DNA from: Deferribacter abyssi
Lineage (GTDB): Bacteria; Chrysiogenota; Deferribacteres; Deferribacterales; Deferribacteraceae
Assembly: GCF_049472655.1 (NCBI RefSeq)
Contig: NZ_JAQNCS010000011.1
Span: forward strand, 1-64,000
Reading direction: 5' to 3'
Length of the DNA: 64,000 nucleotides
The translations under genes were made by a program, and so were the position numbers. The notes below the pieces were generated by a model. It was not told the origin of the DNA and did not search any database. It saw only the letters and a list, made by a program, of their open reading frames with translations. Below, in pieces: positions 27,162-34,692 of this stretch (the stretch's first letter is position 1; every line of letters begins with the position of its first letter).

Positions 27162-29003
27162 CTAATTTCTTGATCCAGCTACTGTTTTTAAGTAGCTATT
27201 TTCACTTAAAACTAAGTATAAACTCCCAATAACATCTTTTTTCTCATCATCAGGAATTAATTTTGAGTCTTCAATTCTTTGTTTCAACCTTCTCTCAATA
27301 TCCTTTACATCATAATCAAGATCGTCTAATATATCTAGAATGTTTTGGGCCTCAATTACATCATCAAGAACATAATTGCCCTCTTCATCAAAAGTTACCA
27401 CAAACTCTGTAGGATGAGTAAAAAGGTTGTGATCCATACCAAGGGTTTCCTGATAAGCTCCTACAAGAAAAAATCCTAAAAAATAATCCTCTTTTTTCAA
27501 GTCAACATCATGTAAAAATAATGGCTTAGTGCTATCAAAAGCAATTTCTCCATCACTATCACATGTAATATCCCAAAGACTCGCTGACCTTGTAGGAGTT
27601 ATATCCAGTTTATCAAGAGGCATAACAGGAAAAGTTTGCCCCAAACCCCAATAATCTGGCAAACTTTGAAAAATTGAAAAATTCAAAAGATACCTTTCCT
27701 GAATCATATCTTGAATATCTCTCAACTCAGATAAATTCTTGTTTTTTAAAAAGTTTATTGCTTTTCGAATAATCAAATGAACAAGTACCTCAGTGTTGTT
27801 TCTGTCTATCAAGTCTATATATCCTAGATCAAAAAGAGTTAAAAGAGACTCCATATGATCAAGACTGTCATGTAAATATTCTATCGCATTTTTTTCATTG
27901 ATAGTATTATAAAGTTCATACAGCTCTTCTATTAAAGGTGGGTTCACTTTCTTTAAACAAAGCTTATGTTCATTGTATTCCTGTGAAAATAGTTCTAAAA
28001 CAGGTACCACAAGCACAGCATGACTTGCAGCAACGAATCTTCCTGCTTCAACAAAAATATCTGGTTCTGGTACATTTTTATTATTTGCAATCATCTTAAG
28101 TAAAAAAACAACATCACTTGCATATTCATCTAAAGTATAATTTATAGAATGCTGTAATTTATGTTGGCTATATTCGACAGCAAGCCCTCCACCTATATCA
28201 ATTCTTCTTAAGCTTTTCGCACCCATTTTACAAAGTTCTGCATAGATGTTTCCAGCCTCTCTCAATGCTTTTTTTACAGGTGATATTTCACTTATTTGAG
28301 AACCAATATGAAAATGTATCATCGTCAAATAATCTATCATTTTATAATCTTTCAAAAGTTTTAAGGCTTCCACTAACTCCACTGAAGTTAATCCAAACTT
28401 AGAATTTATCCCCCCACTTTTAGCCCAAATACCGATTCCTGAACTATGTAATTTAATTCTTAATCCTATATTAGGATAGGGTTTACCCATTTCTTTGGCA
28501 ACCTCTAAAATAGTCTCAAGCTCATTCAACCCTTCAATTGTCAGAGTAATATTTTGACCCATTTTAGCAGAAATGAAACCAAGAGAAATCATTTCTTTAT
28601 CTTTAAACCCATTAACAATAATAGGAGTCCCTTCATTAACATAACTCATTGCTATAATTAATTCAGGTTTACTCCCTGCCTCAAGCCCATATCTTTTCCC
28701 TTTTGTTTGCTTCATCAAATATGTTACAAAATTTGGGTACTGATTCACTTTCAAAGGAAAAACAGAATGAAATTTGCCACTATAATCGTATTCTTTTATA
28801 TATTTATTAAACTTATTAAACAGTGCATTTACATGTTTTTTCATTATATGAGGAAATCTAAAAAGCACTGGGCCTTTAAAACCTTGTTCTCTAACATCTT
28901 TAACAATATCAATCAGGGCTGGTCTATTACCTTCATTAATAACAACCTTACCATCTTCTACCAGATAATCATAATTTCCCCAGATTTTTATACCATAATC
29001 CAT
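27162..29003 (-). CDS. speA: Biosynthetic arginine decarboxylase
   Basis: A PLP enzyme of about 613 residues that makes agmatine from arginine. Visible features are the PLP lysine in FPLKVNQYPNFV, the GLEAGSKPEL loop, IHFHIGSQISEI, the GGGLAVEYS glycine motif and the C-terminal DITCDSDGEI. An earlier ATG (29033) is in frame, but the ATG at 29003 has a strong AGAGGTGG site at the right distance and gives the family N-terminus, so I use it. Agmatine must be converted to putrescine by enzymes outside the window. Confidence 0.95.
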   Translation of the reverse strand: MDYGIKIWGNYDYLVEDGKVVINEGNRPALIDIVKDVREQGFKGPVLFRFPHIMKKHVNALFNKFNKYIKEYDYSGKFHSVFPLKVNQYPNFVTYLMKQTKGKRYGLEAGSKPELIIAMSYVNEGTPIIVNGFKDKEMISLGFISAKMGQNITLTIEGLNELETILEVAKEMGKPYPNIGLRIKLHSSGIGIWAKSGGINSKFGLTSVELVEALKLLKDYKMIDYLTMIHFHIGSQISEISPVKKALREAGNIYAELCKMGAKSLRRIDIGGGLAVEYSQHKLQHSINYTLDEYASDVVFLLKMIANNKNVPEPDIFVEAGRFVAASHAVLVVPVLELFSQEYNEHKLCLKKVNPPLIEELYELYNTINEKNAIEYLHDSLDHMESLLTLFDLGYIDLIDRNNTEVLVHLIIRKAINFLKNKNLSELRDIQDMIQERYLLNFSIFQSLPDYWGLGQTFPVMPLDKLDITPTRSASLWDITCDSDGEIAFDSTKPLFLHDVDLKKEDYFLGFFLVGAYQETLGMDHNLFTHPTEFVVTFDEEGNYVLDDVIEAQNILDILDDLDYDVKDIERRLKQRIEDSKLIPDDEKKDVIGSLYLVLSENSYLKTVAGSRN

Positions 29004-29085
29004 CTTACCACCTCTAATTAAAAAGATATACAATCTATAAACCTGAAAAATGTACTCATTTAGTTATAAAAGCAACATTTTGTAA

Positions 29086-29685
29086 TTAAAATTTCAAAAT
29101 AAACGGTACAATTATAGGAACAAGAGTACTTAATATAAAGCCATTAATGAAAGCAACAACGGCAGCACTTTCACCAGCATACTTTTCTATAATCGGAAGC
29201 GTCGTATCCATGGTGGTAGCACCACCTGGTGCTATTGAAATATATGGGCCTGCATATTTTGCAAGAAATGGAACCAATATAATACTTATTAACTCTCTTA
29301 TTACATTGGATAAAAAAGCTATAGAGCCAAGATCAGCACTTTTTAGTTTTGTTATTATAACAGCAGATAAAGAATACCAGCCAAATCCAGCAGAGATGGC
29401 AAGACTATCTTTAATAGTTAATTTTAGAAAAAACGATGCTATATAACCACCAAACAATGTCCCAATAACTGTTCCAACAGGAACCAAAAAAGCGTATTTA
29501 TCCGCAGTAAACAATTTCACCAAAGATTCTTTATCTCTACCTATACCATAACCTATTAAAAACAATAAAAAGTATAAGGCGTAATCAGTTATTCTATCAG
29601 AATACACCATTAAAAATGTGGGTAAAAACCCAAACTGAGCCATTAAGATACCAGCGGTAACAGATAGTATCATCAGAAAAATCAT
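29086..29685 (-). CDS. LysO-type exporter, C-terminal part (DUF340)
   Basis: A 199-residue membrane protein with about six transmembrane segments, matching the C-terminal, catalytic-transport half of LysO/YbjE (GIGRDKESL; AGFGWYSLSAVIITKL; APGGATTMDTTLPII). E. coli LysO exports lysine as a single chain of about 300 residues. Here it is a separate gene overlapping the N-terminal partner by 4 bp, so two subunits likely assemble. The next gene downstream is speA, which raises the chance that basic amino acids or polyamines are the cargo; that is inference. Confidence 0.85.
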   Translation of the reverse strand: MIFLMILSVTAGILMAQFGFLPTFLMVYSDRITDYALYFLLFLIGYGIGRDKESLVKLFTADKYAFLVPVGTVIGTLFGGYIASFFLKLTIKDSLAISAGFGWYSLSAVIITKLKSADLGSIAFLSNVIRELISIILVPFLAKYAGPYISIAPGGATTMDTTLPIIEKYAGESAAVVAFINGFILSTLVPIIVPFILKF

Positions 29686-29948
29686 TTTTTTCGCAACACT
29701 CTCATCATTATGCCTACCACAACTATACTAAAAAACACTGCCAATAAACTTATAATTAAAGAGGAGTATCCAAACATTACTATTTTCTGCTTTAAATTCG
29801 GATCTTTACCTATACCAACTCCCATAAAAAAAAGTAAGACTAAAACACTAAATGGTAAGAGATACTTTTGTATTTTTATAATATTTCTTTCTTTTACCAT
29901 ATAACCGGTAATTATACCAATTATCAGAAAAAAGAGATACTTAAACAT
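29682..29948 (-). CDS. LysO-type exporter, N-terminal part
   Basis: The 88-residue protein has three transmembrane segments (about 2-16, 28-46, 58-82) and the family signature GVGIGKDPNL, as in the N-terminal third of LysO. It overlaps the C-terminal gene by 4 bp in a different frame, which indicates a genuine two-gene form known from other lineages rather than a frameshift. The start lies 5 bp after a good -10 box, so the mRNA may be leaderless. Confidence 0.82.
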   Translation of the reverse strand: MFKYLFFLIIGIITGYMVKERNIIKIQKYLLPFSVLVLLFFMGVGIGKDPNLKQKIVMFGYSSLIISLLAVFFSIVVVGIMMRVLRKK

Positions 29949-29953
29949 GCGTT

Positions 29954-29982
29954 TTTATAATACACAATAAAATATTTGACAA
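29954..29982 (-). promoter_or_regulatory. Sigma70-type promoter before the split lysO genes
   Basis: On the minus strand TTGTCA and TATAAA are separated by exactly 17 bp. Only 5 bp lie between the -10 box and the ATG at 29948, so the expected start point falls at or next to the start codon. Confidence 0.7.
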
Positions 29983-30005
29983 GCTTTAAACAAATTAAAG
30001 TTAAA

Positions 30006-31244
30006 TTAATTTGTTTTTTCTCTTTTATCAAGAACTCTCCTAGCTTTCCCTTGGCTCCTTTCAATAGTTCCTTTTTCAACAAGTTGTAAATTAAGATGAA
30101 AACCTAAAAAATCATACAGCTTTGTGTAAACTTTATCAAAAATTTCATCATCTGCACCGTTTTCTTTTTCTACAACAAGCGTAACATTATCTTTTCCCTT
30201 TTTATCTTCCAAAATGATAAGATACTCCATCGAAAGTTCATTGAACTGTAAAAGGATAGATTCTATTTGTGAAGGATAAAAATTTACGCCCTTAATTTTC
30301 AACATATCATCGGTACGACCTTTGATTCTACCTACCTTAATAGTATGAAGCCCACAATTACATTTTTCTCTACTTACTACTTTTGTGATATCCCTAGTCC
30401 TATACCTTATAAGTGGTAAACCTTCTCTAGTAAGTGTTGTTATTACCATTTCACCTTCTTCTCCATCATCTACTGGATTGCCTGTTTCTGGGTCTATTAT
30501 CTCAACTATATAATGATCATCCCACACATGTATTCCATTGTGCTCTTTACAATCTATTCCAAGTCCCACTCCACCAGTTTCTGTCATACCAATAATATCA
30601 AAAGTTTCTATTCCCATAATATATTCAATCCTTTTTCGCATCTCATCAGACCAAACCTCAGCACCAAAGATACCAACTCTTAAAAAACAATCCTTTTTAA
30701 AATCAAAACCTTCCTCCTCCGCAATCTCAATAAGCCTAAGAGGGTATGATGCAATTGAACACAATACAGTAGTTCCTAAATCCTTCATAAACTTAAGTTG
30801 TAAAAAAGATCTACCAGGTCCTACAGGAATAATAAAAGCTTTAATCTTTTCAGCACCATAATGGAAGCCAAAACCACCATTAAAAAGTCCAAATGAAGGG
30901 GTAATTTGAATAATGTCTTCTTTTGTAACGGTGGCAGTCTTATAACATCTTGCCATTATTTCAGACCATTGATTGATATCATTTTCTGTCATAGGATTAA
31001 TTATTGGTGTACCAGTTGTTCCACTACTCATATGCATACGCATAAAATCTTTTTTATCAGCACAAGCAAAACCAAAAGGGTACCCCTGACGCAAATCATC
31101 TTTTGTTAAAAAAGGAAGTTTTCTCATATCATCATAACATTTAATTTCTCCATTAAAATGAAGACGCTCATAATAATAAGAGTTGTTTTTTTTAATGTGG
31201 TATAAAGTTTTATTCAACAATTCAAGTTGTCTATCACTAAGCAT
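30006..31244 (-). CDS. paaK: Phenylacetate-CoA ligase
   Basis: The 412-residue adenylate-forming enzyme has the P-loop MSSGTTGTPII (about 70-82), FDIIGMTETGG, the YRTRDITKVV region and the C-terminal GRTDDMLKIKGVNFYPSQIE segment, all PaaK-type. Next to IOR subunits, such ligases are often aryl-acetate:CoA ligases in fermentative or anaerobic aromatic amino acid breakdown. It follows iorB by 2 bp, so it shares the transcript. Confidence 0.93.
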   Translation of the reverse strand: MLSDRQLELLNKTLYHIKKNNSYYYERLHFNGEIKCYDDMRKLPFLTKDDLRQGYPFGFACADKKDFMRMHMSSGTTGTPIINPMTENDINQWSEIMARCYKTATVTKEDIIQITPSFGLFNGGFGFHYGAEKIKAFIIPVGPGRSFLQLKFMKDLGTTVLCSIASYPLRLIEIAEEEGFDFKKDCFLRVGIFGAEVWSDEMRKRIEYIMGIETFDIIGMTETGGVGLGIDCKEHNGIHVWDDHYIVEIIDPETGNPVDDGEEGEMVITTLTREGLPLIRYRTRDITKVVSREKCNCGLHTIKVGRIKGRTDDMLKIKGVNFYPSQIESILLQFNELSMEYLIILEDKKGKDNVTLVVEKENGADDEIFDKVYTKLYDFLGFHLNLQLVEKGTIERSQGKARRVLDKREKTN

Positions 31245-31246
31245 AA

Positions 31247-31747
31247 TTATATCTCTCCTAAAATTTTATCTAAAATATCTTTAGTAAGCATTTTATAGTT
31301 TAAAACTATTTCTATAATTTCATCAAAATCAAATATCTCTCGAAAAGCTTTAAAAAAAATAAAAAATAAAAACCAGTTTGTATATTTTGGATTATCAAAA
31401 AGTTTTAATGAAAGATTGGTAGCATCAACAATAATAATATTTGAATTTTTATTCTCTAAATTTTCAATAGAATTAATAATTGCCACTCCATCTGGTATTA
31501 AAAAATGATCATTCAGCAAAAACTCATTTTTATCAGTTGATATAATAAAGTCGGCTTCTCCACTTCCAAAGCTTGCAGAGTAATAATCCCCTACTTTTAG
31601 AAAGGTACTCACACTGCCACCACGCATTGCCATACCGTGAGTTTCAGCTGAAATAATTTTTACTCCAAAATTTGATAAAACGGATCCTATCTGTCTATTT
31701 AATGTAATAACTCCTTGTCCACCTTTACCACAAATAATACCCTTCAA
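31247..31747 (-). CDS. iorB: Indolepyruvate:ferredoxin oxidoreductase beta subunit
   Basis: The 166-residue protein has the POR-gamma-type N-terminus GKGGQGVITLNRQIGSVL and the SAETHGMAMRGGSV motif. It is the small subunit partnering with IorA in the oxidative decarboxylation of aryl pyruvates to aryl-acetyl-CoA with ferredoxin reduction. It is slightly shorter than the typical 190-200 residues. It lies 41 bp after iorA and 2 bp before paaK. Confidence 0.92.
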   Translation of the reverse strand: MKGIICGKGGQGVITLNRQIGSVLSNFGVKIISAETHGMAMRGGSVSTFLKVGDYYSASFGSGEADFIISTDKNEFLLNDHFLIPDGVAIINSIENLENKNSNIIIVDATNLSLKLFDNPKYTNWFLFFIFFKAFREIFDFDEIIEIVLNYKMLTKDILDKILGEI

Positions 31748-31788
31748 TTATTACTCCTCACTAAAACACAAATTTAATACCTTCTAAA

Positions 31789-33528
31789 CTATCTGTTTCT
31801 AACAATTGCATTAAACGGACAAACTGATATACATACACCACAATTAACGCAAATTAGCCTATCAATTTCTGCTTTATTTTTTAATTTATTTTCGAATATT
31901 GCTGGACATTCAAACTTCTCATAACAAATCCGACAATTTTTACAATCATCAGTAATTATTACATCGGCGTTTTCTCGGTATTTTATCTTTGTCACACAAG
32001 GATGCCTGTAAATTACAACTGCAGGTTTTTTATTATTTTCAACAAAACCTACAGCTTCTTCCAAAACTTTAACTCCTTCTTCAAGTTGATAAGGATCCAC
32101 AACTTTACAAAAATCAATTCCAATCCCTTCTACAATCTTTTCTATCTTAACTTTTCCAGATTCATGGGGAACTGGTTGAAAACCTGTCATAGCGGTAGTT
32201 TCATTATCTAAAATACATAATACAAACTTTGCCTCATTTATAACAGCATTTATCAAAGCAGGTATTCCTGTATGAAAAAATGTAGAATCTCCAATCGTAG
32301 AAATAACTATTTTTTCAGGATTACTTCTAGATAGCCCTTCCGCAAAAGTAACAGATGCTCCCATGCAAATACATGTATCAACAGCACCAAGATTAACCCC
32401 GAGGGTATAACAACCTATATCTCCTGGAAATATACCTTTATCCTTAGTAACTTTTTTAATTGCATAAAAAGCAGGCCTGTGACCACAACCAGAACACAAT
32501 CTTGGTTTAATACCACTAGTTTTAAAGTTTTGTTTTTTACTTAATTTAAGCTCTTTATTGATAAAGTTAAAAATCTTTTCAGTTAAATAATCATAGGTAA
32601 GTTCCCCCATTCTTGTTATAAAACCGTTTAACCTTCCAAAGATCTTGTCTTTTCTGGCAAACTGAATCTCTATTAATGGTTGAGTTTCTTCTACAACAAG
32701 TATCTTATCATAAGTATTTATTATTTCATCAAGAAGAGCTACAGGTAAAGGAAATGGCATATCAAATTTGTATAAATCAATATCCAATTGCTTCTCTTTT
32801 ACAATATCCTTTACAATTGCAAAAGAGTAGCCTGAGCCGACGATAGCAAACTTATTTTTCCTATCAATTTTATAATCACAATAATAAGATGTTGATATTT
32901 TATCTAGTTTTTCATTAAGTCTTTCATGTAACAATTTACGATATTTAGGAGTTGCAGCCCATCTTGAAACATCTTTTTTAAAATTACCATAATTATATTC
33001 TTTTTTCTCAATCAAAATATCGAACGACTGCCTTGAATGACATACCCTCATCACAGGCCTAATCATTACAGGAATTTCAAATTTGTGAGACAACTCCACC
33101 CCTTTTTTTGTTAGTTCGTATGCATCAAATGGGTTTATTGGGTCTAAAACGGGTATTTTAGCAGAAAATGCATACATTCTGCTATCTTGCTCAGTTTGAG
33201 AACTGTAAGGACCTGGATCATCAGCAGACACTATTATTAATGCACCTTTAACACCCGTGTAAGCTACAGAAAAAAGAGGATCAGCAGCTACATTTAATCC
33301 AACCTGCTTCATACTACACATAACAAATTTTCCAGAAATAGCTTCAGCAGCCGCTAGTTCAAGGGCTATCTTTTCATTGATTGACCACTGAGCATAGCAT
33401 CCATTTGCATAATGAGAATAGGCTTCTAAAATTTCACTAGATGGTGTGCCTGGATATGCATAAGCTGAAACAACCCCTGAGTGATAAGCACCTATTGCTA
33501 TTAATTCATTTCCCATTAAAAATTTCAT
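31789..33528 (-). CDS. iorA: Indolepyruvate:ferredoxin oxidoreductase alpha subunit
   Basis: The 579-residue subunit shows the pyrimidine-binding half (GVVSAYAYPGTPSSEI, CSMKQVGLNVAADPL), the TPP-binding half (CSGCGHRPAFYAI, GDIGCYTLG, TIGDSTFFHTGIPAL) and a C-terminal ferredoxin domain with two cysteine sets (CKNCRICYEKFEC and CVNCGVCISVCP). The first set is atypical, with EKFECP spacing, as in IorA proteins. It acts in aromatic amino acid metabolism. Its ATG has no ribosome-binding site and lies close behind a promoter-like sequence. Confidence 0.95.
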   Translation of the reverse strand: MKFLMGNELIAIGAYHSGVVSAYAYPGTPSSEILEAYSHYANGCYAQWSINEKIALELAAAEAISGKFVMCSMKQVGLNVAADPLFSVAYTGVKGALIIVSADDPGPYSSQTEQDSRMYAFSAKIPVLDPINPFDAYELTKKGVELSHKFEIPVMIRPVMRVCHSRQSFDILIEKKEYNYGNFKKDVSRWAATPKYRKLLHERLNEKLDKISTSYYCDYKIDRKNKFAIVGSGYSFAIVKDIVKEKQLDIDLYKFDMPFPLPVALLDEIINTYDKILVVEETQPLIEIQFARKDKIFGRLNGFITRMGELTYDYLTEKIFNFINKELKLSKKQNFKTSGIKPRLCSGCGHRPAFYAIKKVTKDKGIFPGDIGCYTLGVNLGAVDTCICMGASVTFAEGLSRSNPEKIVISTIGDSTFFHTGIPALINAVINEAKFVLCILDNETTAMTGFQPVPHESGKVKIEKIVEGIGIDFCKVVDPYQLEEGVKVLEEAVGFVENNKKPAVVIYRHPCVTKIKYRENADVIITDDCKNCRICYEKFECPAIFENKLKNKAEIDRLICVNCGVCISVCPFNAIVRNR

Positions 33529-33539
33529 AACAGGGATTA

Positions 33540-33568
33540 TTTTTAATCTATTTGTTCAAAAAAGTCAA
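33540..33568 (-). promoter_or_regulatory. Possible promoter for iorA-iorB-paaK
   Basis: On the minus strand TTGACT is followed after 17 bp by TAAAAA, a weak -10 match. The -10 ends 11 bp before the iorA ATG, which lacks a Shine-Dalgarno site, consistent with a very short or absent leader. Confidence 0.35.
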
Positions 33569-33657
33569 ATTATATTTAACCCTTAAACTCATAATGATAC
33601 AACACTAAAAATAAAATTTGCTTGATAAAGAACCTTTTAATGTTTATTAATATTTTT

Positions 33658-34692
33658 ATGAATCATAAATACAACCTTTTAATGTTTTTAATAATTCTAT
33701 TTTCACCACTTTTCCATTGTGTTTTAGCTCAAAACCATATTTTTATAATCTCTAGCTATAATAAGAATGACTTATGTGGTAAACCTCAATATGATGGTAT
33801 AATAAATAGACTTGAGTTTTCAGGAATACTAGAAAAATACAAAATCAAATCATTTTATCTAGACTCCAAAAACAAGGAAATAGATAAAGTAAAAAAATTA
33901 GCTACACAAATTAAACAACAAATAAAAAAGGATCACCCTGATCTCATTATTACAATAGACGATATAGCTTTTGATTTTTTTGCAAAAATGCTTTTATCTA
34001 ATAATAAAATTAGATTGGTATTTTCAGGAATCAACAAAAGTTTGAAAGAGTACAATGATGAATTGAAATTTTTTGATCCTACAACATATCTTCCCACTAA
34101 GAATATAACTGGTGTCCATGAAAGTCTTTTTATGAAAAACCAATTTGAATTCTTATATTTAATATACAACAGAATACCTAAAGTTGCAGTTTTATATTCC
34201 ACAGATTTTATTGGAAATATTTTAGGAAAGCAGGTGCAAGAAGAGCTTGCAAACTCTGAGTTTATTAATCATACTGTATTTATACCAATAAGAACAACTT
34301 TAGACCTAAAAAATGCTATTAACAAAATAAATAACAAACAATTTGATGCTTATATACCTCTAACAATGTCCATTACAGATCCAGTTAAAAATGAGATTCT
34401 AAGCATAAACAGATTAATACCAATTTTAACCAATCAAATTAATTTAATTGATATTGGAGTAAATAAAGAGTTTACAAAAGCAGGATTTTTTGGAGGAATT
34501 ACAGTTGATTTTTATAAAATGGGGCAAAAAGCTGGAGAAAAAGTCATCAAAATATTAAACGGCAAAAATATTAAAGAAATAAAAATTGAGGAATCTTATG
34601 ATTATGAAATTGTAATAAATAAAAAAAGAATGAAACAACTAAACGTAAATATTAATAGCGAACTAATAAATATTGTGGATAAATTTTATTAA
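33658..34692 (+). CDS. ABC-type periplasmic substrate-binding protein (sensor-coupled)
   Basis: A protein of about 344 residues with a signal peptide (MNHKYNLLMFLIILF..., predicted cleavage after CVLA) and an ABC_sub_bind/TrpX-like periplasmic fold: FIISSYNKND start, TIDDIAFDF, LVFSGINKSL, TKAGFFGGITVDFYKMGQKAGEKV. The frame opens at a TTG (33622), with ATGs at 33640 and 33658; the last gives the cleanest signal peptide, though no strong ribosome-binding site distinguishes them. No permease or ATPase genes are present. Its stop shares a base with the kinase start (TAATG), so it most likely delivers a ligand signal to that kinase rather than to a transporter. Confidence 0.8.
   Translation: MNHKYNLLMFLIILFSPLFHCVLAQNHIFIISSYNKNDLCGKPQYDGIINRLEFSGILEKYKIKSFYLDSKNKEIDKVKKLATQIKQQIKKDHPDLIITIDDIAFDFFAKMLLSNNKIRLVFSGINKSLKEYNDELKFFDPTTYLPTKNITGVHESLFMKNQFEFLYLIYNRIPKVAVLYSTDFIGNILGKQVQEELANSEFINHTVFIPIRTTLDLKNAINKINNKQFDAYIPLTMSITDPVKNEILSINRLIPILTNQINLIDIGVNKEFTKAGFFGGITVDFYKMGQKAGEKVIKILNGKNIKEIKIEESYDYEIVINKKRMKQLNVNINSELINIVDKFY

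Noticed and set aside
29682..29948. Frameshift explanation for the two lysO genes
   Set aside because: The genes overlap by a clean ATGA with separate starts and complete domains, the normal form of a two-gene LysO.
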